A stretch of 64,000 nucleotides of DNA from Xylogone sp. PMI_703 (taxonomy: Eukaryota > Ascomycota > Leotiomycetes), in contig JAJTUQ010000002.1 in NCBI GenBank assembly GCA_021399445.1, positions 6,138,001 to 6,202,000 of the forward strand, given 5' to 3'. Positions 48,075 through 56,771 of this stretch are shown piece by piece. Under the pieces are notes generated by a model. The model was not told where the DNA came from and ran no database searches. It saw nothing but the letters and a program-made list of their open reading frames with translations. The position numbers and the translations under genes are program-made. Numbering within the stretch: position 1 is the first letter of the stretch; each line of letters starts with the position of its first letter.

Positions 48075-48450
48075 TCAAACGCCTGGACGCCAATAATCCT
48101 CCAGCGACTTTTGGCTTATCGTACCCACAATTCCGCCACCGTCCGCTCCCGACAAAGGAAATTCCACATTACCCCCCGCTGCCTCGTCCCCTAATAAGTT
48201 TGTTCCGTGTGTGAACATGGCATCGAGCTCCCGGCATGCCTGTCTGACTTCTGCGGCTACATCATCATGGGTGCTTCCATCTCTTGCTCGCGATTCTCTC
48301 GATCGTTGTTGATTCTCCCGATTAATGACCTTGATGGCCCACAACAGCGTCATGAGGGTCTCAACAGTTGGCGAGCTTCCTGCATCGCCACGACGATGCT
48401 CACGCGCGCACCCCGCATCCGTCATCCAGTTGCCGGAAAGCTTGAGCTGT
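48075..48450 (-). other. hacA: Extra coding frame used only by unspliced hacA mRNA
   Basis: If the 20-nt intron stays, translation continues in the other frame past 48451 to a stop at 48075 and makes a protein of about 519 residues. The 125 codons beyond the induced stop are open and contain helix-like segments such as PTVETLMTLLWAIKVINREN and DVAAEVRQACRELDAMF. Whether this isoform is made and stable is unknown. Confidence 0.55.
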
Positions 48451-49700
48451 TCAGACACTGACCGCATTGCTTCCACCGTCGCATCCATAAGAGGACGCGC
48501 CAAATGGGGGCTGCAGGCTAGTAGTCGTCTCAGCAAGCGAATCCGAAGACTGAAGATCGGTTGCGGTTTGCTGCGCGATGAGGTCGTCGTGACCATGGAG
48601 GAAGTCGTTGATGTTGAAGTCGTCAAGGATGCCGTCGTGGTCGCCAGCCAGATGATCGTAGTTAAGATCGAAGGAGTCGGCGAGAGGGAGGATCCCGTTC
48701 TCAAGGAGGAGACGATCTGATGGAGTGGTCTGAGGAAGCTCGAAATAGCTTGCGAAGTCCACGTTATCCACAGGTTTACTGCTAGGATCTGAGAAATTGC
48801 TGCCATTGTCGAGGCTTCCTTCCAGGGCCGTTGTTCGTCCGACTGACACTGCAGGTCGCACAACATCGCGGCAGGATGTTGTGTCATATCGGAGGAACTG
48901 GCGTTGGAGGAAGACTCGATGACGGGGCGGATCTCGGGGGAGAGGGAGGCGGGGTTGACGGTTCGGACGTCGGACTCGACATTGTGCGAGTCCATAGATG
49001 AGGATTGTGCGGTGGGAGAGGGTGATTCAGCATCTTGTGAACCGAATAATTCTTGGGAAAAGGTGACGGGCGCGGGTGTTTGATTGAATTGTTCTGGGTG
49101 GCGAGGAGAGGAGACAGTAGAGCGGAGGCCGGTGAATTGCTCGAGCTCACGCTGGAGTATCAGGTTCTTGGCCTCCATTTCGGCCAGCCGGAGCTCCAGG
49201 TCGCGGTTTAATTGTTCGACCCTGTGCTTCTCGGCCTCGAGGGCTTCCACTTCTAATCGCTTGCGCTCTCTTGATGACTGAGCTGCTCGACGATTTCTGA
49301 GAACCCGCTCTACACGTCGCTGCTCCTTCTCATCTTCGGTTTTTGCACGCTTCCTGTACGGATATTAGCAATCAATATAAATAAAGTAAACACAGTGCAG
49401 ACTAGAAGTTACTACGCACCTTGGTGGAAGGTTGGTCTTGGGCTCAGGGAGTTGCTGACCCCAGGACTTCCTCTTCTTTACTGGCTTCTTCTCTGGTGTG
49501 GATGCCTCGGCGGCAGATGCTGCCGAGTTGCTAGACCCGAAGAGAACCTCGCTGTCGACTACGGACTGAGGAGTGAGGACCTCAGATGGATTCATGGTGC
49601 CGGCGAAGAGCGATGGATACTGAGTGCCGGGTGTCGAGACGAAGGAGTCGGCGAGGCTCTCGGCGGGCGAATGCTCAAACTTGAGATTTGGAGTCTCCAT
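48451..49700 (-). CDS. hacA: Unfolded-protein-response bZIP transcription factor HacA/Hac1 (Ire1-spliced form)
   Basis: Three coding pieces are joined by one spliceosomal intron (49354-49419) and one 20-nt Ire1 intron (48852-48871): 49420-49700, 48872-49353 and 48451-48851, giving 387 residues. The bZIP is unmistakable: KRAKTEDEKEQRRVERVLRNRRAAQSSRERKR then a leucine-zipper helix EALEAEKHRVEQLNRDLELRL. The N-terminus is METPNLKFEHSPAESLADSF. After Ire1 splicing the frame reads HPAVSVGRTTALEG and ends GASSYGCDGGSNAVSV, the usual filamentous-fungal induced HacA C-terminus. It activates ER chaperone and secretion genes during ER stress. Without splicing, translation runs to 48075 instead. ATG 49700 is used because the next upstream in-frame codon that could start (49718) is GTG. 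Confidence 0.94.
48852..48871 (-). other. Ire1-type 20-nt unconventional intron of hacA mRNA
   Basis: Read on the transcript strand, the left site is a 9-bp perfect stem (CACAACATC with GATGTTGTG) closing a 7-nt loop CUGCCGC. The right site is a GAC/GUC stem closing a 7-nt loop CUGCAGU. Both loops fit the CNGNNGN rule with cleavage after G3. Removing the 20 nt between shifts the frame to the HacA-type C-terminus. Confidence 0.9.
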
Positions 49701-52700
49701 TGTGAATAGAGGTATCACGTCTATTCTCTACAAGCTAGAGATATGGTATGGCTTTTGAGATGCAGGAGCCAGGATTCGCCGTTCGCCGTCCGTTACAAGT
49801 ATGGACTGGAGAAGCCCATAATGAACAGGACAGGTGGCAGTTTTGGGAGGTTTGAGTCACGAGCAAGGCCAGGCAGCAGGAATCAAATCTACGGTAAGAG
49901 TCAGATCAGAGTCACTGTCCGTCACTGGTAGCCTGGCCAATGGTCTTGGTGGCTAACTGGGCCGGAGTTGTTGGTGGATGGTTTGATGGAAGGGGCGAGG
50001 GAAACGGGCGATGTGGCCTCTTCTTATGTCCAGACGTCCACGGTCGCTTAAGGGGGGGTTGCGGCCTTTGTCTGCCTGGGAAATGAGGCATCCGACCCTC
50101 AGCAACGTGCTCGGCCTCATCAGGGCATTTAGGCGGGCGCGGGAAGACAGGGGAGTGGAGACTGGCGAGACTTGCCAAAATTAGCGACCCCTGCAGTGGC
50201 CGCACGAGGATTCGACTGCAGCGGGCGGCGGCGATGGCGATTGACTGGCTCCCAAGGCTGTCCGGTCCGGGTTCTTGGGAAGGAGAGACTCGCTCGATTC
50301 GCATTCCCTCCGTCTTCCTTCGCGGGGCTCGTAACGCCCACTGCCAACCACCCCCAGCATTCACTACATCCGTACATCCAACTGCACCGTAATGCACCGT
50401 ACCATGGGCGACAAAGTTGGCTCCGATGCTGGATTCAGTTCTTGCATCGTTACTCCGGCGGGATGTGCAGAGGCACGTTACAGCACTCCTCATCCGTGAT
50501 TTGCACCAGCACAGCAGCGCATGATTGTTGAGCCCAGGCACGAGGGGCCGAGACAGAGAAGGCAGGGCGTGATACGGCTGCCCGTCTTCCAGCCCCACAG
50601 CGCAACACTTCGGCAGTTTCGATCGAGGCAGCTCCTCGTCAGCGGTGGCTCCAGAAGGGGCTCGAGGGGCTCCAGCACTGCTCAATGCTCCACGATATGG
50701 CTCCACGAGGGCTCCAGAACACCGGCCCGCAACGAGGAATCAGCTGCTCTCCAGGGCAGCACGTTTTCGATCCTACCCCGATTGATTTCGTGCAGGAGGA
50801 GCTCAATTGCCTCTTGGGATTCATCAATCGGTCTCTAATTACCGTACCGTCTCCCCCGAACTGGTGTGTGCGCCTTATCGGCTGCTGTACGTGAGTGTCG
50901 TGTGGTGGTTGCAGCCTCTTTCTTTCTTCTTGCTCCTTCTCGTACAGCCTCGAGAGTCTCTTCTCAGCCGCGCAAATCACTCCCAGCGATCCAGCGATCC
51001 GAAGATCCTGATCCAGCCTTCCAGCTTTCCAGCAAACTCACCAGCACGACTAGTTACAACTAACATCACCCTACAGCACCACTGCCCTATGGCAAGAGCG
51101 GTACGCAGCACACAACAGCACCAAGCCCTTAAGCAGCCAATATTTGGTTGTTTGCCGGTCTCGCCCGTCCAGCTCAATCGCATCAGCTGTCGCCACGCTG
51201 ACGAGCCCCAGAAAAACCACTGCAACTGCACGCTGCAGCGTCAGATAATCTCTACGGAGGTAGTGCACAACACAGTAATATTTTGGTCTCGCTCTCTACT
51301 GTCAGACACTCATTGGCCAATAGCACCCTGCTCTCCCCTCCGGTGCTGATATCGTTGAGATCAAGCGCTGGCCCGCTCGCCTCCAGTTTTGCTTTTCCTT
51401 ATCAGATTTCTTTTCCTACCTCCTTCCTTTTTTCTCTGGCCTGCGTGCTTTGTGAGGAAGGTGCTTATCTAGGGCTTGCACGGTAATTCTCCCACATGCT
51501 TTCTAATGGGCTGTGAATATTACAGCGAGCACAGCTGCGGTTCAAGGTTCCGGAGGAAACATCCATCCTTCTTCTCTCCCTTACCCCCTATTCCCTCTTT
51601 TGCCTGGAACCTTCAATCATCTATCAGAATGACAATGTTTTCTGTGCCGAATTCATCCGTAGATCCCGGCAATTGATGCATTGACTTGCATAATCTCGAG
51701 AATTTCTTCGCGGGGCAATTTAAACTCGTCGCTCTTTGAACCCTCTTCTTTTCTTCAGTCAATAATAATGCACAACGACAAAGTTAGAGGCTTGTGTGAA
51801 GTGCAGCTCTTAGGGTTGCGTGCCCCGGAGAGAAGTACCGCCGCGGGCCGAATCTCCTCGCTTCATAATTAAATCAATTGCGGGGGAGAAGTGCCGTGGT
51901 GGGCGACACCCTCCAGGAACCATTCGACGCCCAAATGTCCTCTATTAATTCAAATTCCAGCTACCCCAACGCTAGTCTTTATCCCAAGCACACAGTAATG
52001 GTATCGATCCGGGCAAATTCCTCTCATCATCCAAATTAACATTCAAACATTCTCCGGTCTACGCTGCGAAAATGTCCCCGCATTCACAATATAAAGCAAG
52101 ACGCCGGGTGTAACAAAAAATCGGCTCATCCGAAAAGATTCACCCCCCTTGCAGTAGCAGTAGTAACGTATCTAGCGAGAAATAACGCCATCCTCGGCCC
52201 GTCTGCATTCTACAGAAAAGTATATTAAAGAAGGGAACGGTGTCGAGGGGCGGTCGTACGCAAACAGGCTATCTCCCGGAAGCCCCTCGCCACGGATAAA
52301 TCCCCCCTGCTTCAATTTACTCCGCAAAAAGTTTAATATACAGCATTCAACACCACATGCGCACTAATGGCACGCTTCCGTCGGCTGTAACGCTTCTCCA
52401 GTACTGCAGAAGGAGAAAATTTGGGGTTTTCTGGGGAAATTAGTGTGTCGCGGAGAGCCATGCATCTCGTGAGTTCGGGCCGTGATGTATCTTGGAATTG
52501 ACGAGAGGTTGTGCCCTAGTGAAGGGTGCGGGGTTAGAGGGGCTGCTATGGCGACGAAGAGGTCCTGTAGAATATAAAAATTTTTTGTGTTAAAATTCCG
52601 GGAAGTAATCATGAGCGAGTAGTATTCATACTTCAATTTCTGTATGTATCAGGCCTGATTTAATTTGTAAGAGGACTCTCAGATGTGCTTCTTAGTTCTG

Positions 52701-53153
52701 TATAAGTATATCATGCCGCAATAATGATATTACTGTATAAGTGAGAATTCGAAGTCCTCACATAGGCCAAAGGAATTGTAAGTTACCTCTAAGGTTTGTA
52801 GCTCTAAGTTTATCTATTTTGGATTCATAAATAAAACTTTACTTATCGCGACAAACCTCTTGATAATTCTCTTATGTGGCGTTTTATTCAAATCTGGTAC
52901 ACTCATCGCTTAGATCCCCCAGAAATTTCATCATGGAAAAGGATCCTAGTTTTGACAATAACAAAAGCACACTCCTCTATGGAGTCAACTATTGAAACCG
53001 TATGCATATGATGTCAGAATGTATATTTCCGAAAGTGAAATACTGCTGAAGTGAAGAAAAGACTTTCTGGGGGAAAAAAAAGGAAAATATCCTCAGCGCT
53101 TAAGAAATCGCAGCCAATGCTCAATTAGATGAACTTAAAAAAGCCTTCCAACC
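49701..53153. promoter_or_regulatory. 3.4-kb divergent region between hacA and TAD2
   Basis: This is the longest gene-free stretch of the window. About 49.9-51.3 kb is clearly GC-richer than its surroundings and rich in overlapping open stretches on both strands, none of which I recognise. It includes an ATTGGCCAAT double CCAAT-box-like palindrome at about 51312. It probably holds the hacA promoter and a long 5' leader, plus the TAD2 promoter at the right. Confidence 0.45.
49793..49819 (-). promoter_or_regulatory. Candidate uORF in the hacA 5' leader
   Basis: An ATG at 49817-49819 on the minus strand opens an 8-codon frame (MGFSSPYL then stop), 93 bases upstream of the hacA start. Upstream ORFs in hacA/hac1 leaders are known in Aspergillus and Trichoderma. 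That this part is transcribed is inferred. Confidence 0.35.
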
Positions 53154-54125
53154 ATGGAGCCCATACCACAAACCATAACCTCCACAGCCACAGGGCAAAA
53201 CACAACCATGACAGAAGAAGAAAAAGCTAAACACCTCTCATTCATGCGAGAAGCCCTCGCCATGGTACGCATTGAGCAGCTCCTCCCCATCTTCCCCTCC
53301 CTAAACGAAATCAGACTCTTATTGAATATATTCTTTTTGAAATAGGGTGAGCTCGCGCTGAAGACAGATGAGACCCCAGTGGGATGTGTATTCGTCCATG
53401 AAGGCCAGATCATCGGCCGAGGCATGAATGCCACGAACAGAACGTACAACGGCACCCGCCATGCCGAGTTCATGGCTATCTCGGACATACTCTCACAGCC
53501 TGCGTCTCCGCCGCTGCCTCCACAACAACAGGAGTCTGAGCCCGAGCCCGAGCTGGGGCTAGAATTAGAATCAGCTGCTAAAGCTACATCGTCATTGCTG
53601 GAATCCGAGAGAAATGGAACAGATCCCCCATCAAAAGCAGAGATCGCCCCCAAAGTGACTCCCATCAAGAGGACGAAGAAGAAATACGCCCCCGAGATCC
53701 TCAAGCAATCCGATCTCTACGTCACCGTCGAGCCGTGCATCATGTGCGCGAGTCTGCTGCGGCAGTTTGGCATCCGGAAGGTCTATTACGGGGCGAGTAA
53801 TGAGAAGTTCGGCGGCACGGGGGGTGTGTTGAACATTCATCGTGAGAACGGTGCGTCTGGGAGTGGAACTGGGCATGAGGAGGGGGATTATGAGGTTAGT
53901 GGCGGGTGGTTGAGGGAGGAGGCTATTGTGTTGCTGAGGAGGTTTTATGTCCAGGAGAATGAGAGAGGTGAGTGTTTCGTTGATATGTTCTGTGTGAGAT
54001 GAGAGTTACTTGGAATGATCCTGACTTCTTATATAGCACCCGAACCAAGGAGTAAGAAAGAGCGGGTGTTGAAACTCGAAGTTGAGCCCCTAGCTGAGGG
54101 CAGGAGGCTAAATAGTGGTGGTTGA
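53154..54125 (+). CDS. TAD2: tRNA-specific adenosine-34 deaminase catalytic subunit
   Basis: Three exons (53154-53264, 53346-53967, 54037-54125; introns 81 and 69 bp) give 273 residues. The deaminase core has GELALKTDETPVGCVFVHEG, the HAE zinc/proton-shuttle motif in TRHAEFMAI (about 76-78), and PCIMC (about 167-171). TAD2 pairs with TAD3 and converts A34 of several tRNA anticodons to inosine, which is essential for decoding. Between HAE and PCxxC lie about 90 residues, against about 28 in bacterial TadA. The extra segment is Pro/Glu/Ser-rich then Lys-rich (QQQESEPEPELGLELES, IKRTKKKYAPEIL). The third exon adds a basic tail ending RRLNSGG. Confidence 0.93.
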
Positions 54126-54371
54126 TGTGTATATATATGTGATTTGTATTCAGTGTACCTCTATATGCAGCTCTGAAGGTCTAGCACCTAGCCTGGCTGC
54201 AATGGCGCAATAATTTTTGGGATATCAAATTACACAAATAGTCAGTTTGGGAAGCATTGCCAGTTCACGGAGCCACAAATCAAGGAAATGTAATGATCAG
54301 GCCAAGAGAAAGTTCCCGAATATATACAAACTTGAATCCCATTGCACAAATCAATTCCCTATGCATTTGAT

Positions 54372-55121
54372 TTAGGCCCTCGTTCTCTCAGCTTCTAATT
54401 CTCTCTCGGCTTGCTGATAGTACTTTGCCGTATCCACACCGTGCTGATTATGGTTAACAAAGTTGAACCATGGAATGACATGCAAGAACACCCCGGAGTA
54501 TCTAGAGTTCCGGCTCGCAACTCCCTGCATATATGGTGTCAAGGAGCTTGTTCCGTATAATGGCTCTCCCTTCTTGACCTTGTCGACCATCTCCCTCATA
54601 TCCAGGTCTACCTCTCGCTTGTTCTCTGTAAATCCATAGAATCGAACTATCAATCTCCAGATCAGTAAAAAGTTTAGACAAACTTCCCCACCGAAAAATA
54701 CACCGGATATCCCAAGGCACACATACGTATCGATCGCTGATAAAACACTAAGAATCCAGCACCAAGTCCAATCACTCCCGTAAGTCGCATGATAGGTGCA
54801 AACCCTCCCTTTCCAACATGTGATGGCGCAATCCTCTCCCACAACATCATCAATCCCGGTCCAGCGGCAGCTGTTGCCGCTCCAACTGCGTAGTCTGAAG
54901 AACGAGCATATCCAACAACCCTCTTGAAGTGTCTGTGGCAAATTAGTACTTCTCAATCTGTTCCAGTTGTTCCTAGGAACCGTACGGATCACTATCAATG
55001 AGCTATGTGGAGATGCAAGTTAGCTCAGTATCTAGGCGGCGGGGTGGGGTGCAGAACTTACTGGATAGTCTGTTTGGACCCTCTTCGCAGGTACGAAGGT
55101 CCGCTGCTCTGAGTTCGACAT
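54372..55121 (-). CDS. NADH:ubiquinone oxidoreductase (complex I) 21 kDa subunit
   Basis: Four exons (55062-55121, 54986-55002 of only 17 bases, 54727-54932, 54372-54646) give 185 residues. The joined N-terminus is MSNSEQRTFVPAKRVQTDYPLIDSDPHFKRVV, then GYARSSDYAVGAATAAAGPG, a membrane-type segment with LMMLWERIAP and RLTGVIGLGAGFLVFYQRS. The C-terminal domain RFYGFTENKREVDLDMREM, KKGEPLYGTSSLTPYMQGVA and FLHVIPWFNFVNHNQHGVD is the fungal 21 kDa accessory subunit (NUXM type). It sits in the mitochondrial inner membrane arm of complex I. It is divergent from CSM3 and convergent with TAD2. Confidence 0.9.
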
Positions 55122-55402
55122 CTTTGATGCTGCAATTGACTGCAATTGCGGGCTCAATTCGTGGTGAGGTCCATTGTCGACGTTCGTTCCATGCCGAAAG
55201 CTGCAGTTCGGACGCTCGGACCATTTGTGCCTCAGGATATAGTTATTGGTGCCTTAAACGCGTCTCCCTCAGTCTCGACGCGATCGTGTAAAGAGCTTCA
55301 AGTTAATAGTAGCCAAATCACACTCAATACTTTGGTGAATAGATCAATGAATTAATAATCCTGTACTCAAATTTTCATTTTCTATTTGCAATCAATACTA
55401 CA
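55122..55402. promoter_or_regulatory. Divergent promoter, complex I 21 kDa subunit / CSM3
   Basis: 281 bp between two start codons; both promoters must lie here. Confidence 0.45.
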
Positions 55403-56462
55403 ATGACCTCTTTAGACAGGCCTCTACCGACCGGTGGACCCTCGGCAGGCGGAGATGAATATGACGACTTCGATGATATCTTTAACTACGATGTAAATGC
55501 GGCAGCAGGGAATAACGCGAAGTCGACGGAAGCCACAGAATCCTCGAAACAAAGTTCAAAGAAGAAGCAAACTGCTGACGGATTGGGTATCGACGAGGAA
55601 ATTGAAATCAGTAAAAAACCAAGGGTTCCCAGGGTTAAACTCGATGACAATAGGTTAGTATTATGCAGGCTCTTTCCAATTACACTCCATTGACTAGGAG
55701 CTAGGCTTCTATCTGCGGCCGGTATTCCGAGATTAAGAAATAAAGCGAAACATCTAAAGTTCAAAGGAAAAGGGCATGAGGTTTGGGCTCCTGATATAAT
55801 ATATAATAGAACGAGATTGTTAACTAGAGATATAGTACTCTGATGCTGCTAGACTTCTAGAATTTTATCAATTATGGCTGGACGATATATTTCCAAAGGC
55901 AAGATTCCTTGATGCCCTGGAAATGGTGGAGAAGGCCGGGCACAAGAAAAGAGTACAGATGATGAGGATGGAATGGATTAATGAGGGCAGACCACGGGCT
56001 TCGCAACCAGAAGACTCAATGTATGAGGAGCCCGCGCTACCATCCAGGGTGGCTACTACTGTGGAGTCCGCTCCAAGGATTGCACCGATATTTGAGAAGG
56101 CGGCAAGTACCAGGCCGAAGACTCCTGAAGACGTTCCAGATATGGATGATTTATACGATGCCACCCCAAGAGCCAGTCGAAATACTCAGCCCCAACCCGC
56201 TACAGCTTCAGAGACTGCGATTCCAAGTATATTTGGGCCAGCTAAACCAAACAGTGGCGATGATATCCCGCCTGAAGATGATCTCGACGCTCTGTTGGCA
56301 GAGGAAGAAATGCTGCAGGCGGAATCAAGAAAGCCACAGCCTGTTGCTAAACCAGTTCAAGCTGCCGTATCTCAAGAAGATGATTTTATGGACGATATGG
56401 ATGCGATGGAAGACATGGATGATGATATGGAAGCTGTCGCAGCTATGCAAGGCATGTGGTAA
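55403..56462 (+). CDS. CSM3: Replication fork protection subunit Csm3/Swi3 (TIPIN homologue)
   Basis: Three exons (55403-55653, 55705-55780, 55836-56462; introns 51 and 55 bp) give 317 residues. The N-terminus is acidic (YDDFDDIFNYDV). The TIPIN/Swi3 domain reads KPRVPRVKLDDNRLLSAAGIPRLR, then [52 protein letters not shown]. A disordered middle and a Met/Asp-rich acidic tail (DDFMDDMDAMEDMDDDME) follow. With Tof1/Swi1 it stabilises stalled forks and passes the replication-stress signal to the checkpoint, the same pathway as ATR, which lies about 8 kb away. Intron 1 and 2 joins were set by phase and the conserved NRLLSAAGIPRLR and [10 protein letters not shown]. Confidence 0.92.
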
Positions 56463-56771
56463 CGAGGGGTAATGTGGGGTTCTGGCGCAGGTACATGGGA
56501 TATGTTTTAAAATGCATTGCATGGCGTACATCGGGACTTAAATAATAGAATTAACTTTTGGACGATGCTTTCATCAGTCGATTGAACAGTAGTTACGCCA
56601 ATATAGTTTCATCCTGTTCAACTTGTAAGTGGTGGGGTAGCTCCTGCTGTCTGTAGCTCATAAACTCGCCTATTTCCACGACATCTGAATCGTTACAAAC
56701 TTGAAATAAATAATACCTACAGAGCTTGAGACACCTTCTGAGCGGCCAGCAGGCGCATTGAGCTGGCCAAG
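56463..56771. other. Short tandem spacer, CSM3 / SKI2
   Basis: A 309-bp gap between two plus-strand genes holding the CSM3 3' end and SKI2 promoter. Nothing else seen. Confidence 0.4.

Noticed and set aside
49912..50706. 264-codon minus-strand ORF in the GC-rich region upstream of hacA
   Set aside because: Pro/Arg-rich low-complexity translation, no domain, overlaps other equally long frames on both strands; GC-rich DNA has few stops.
53135..53704. 189-codon antisense ORF over TAD2
   Set aside because: Shadow of the TAD2 coding frame; no domain.
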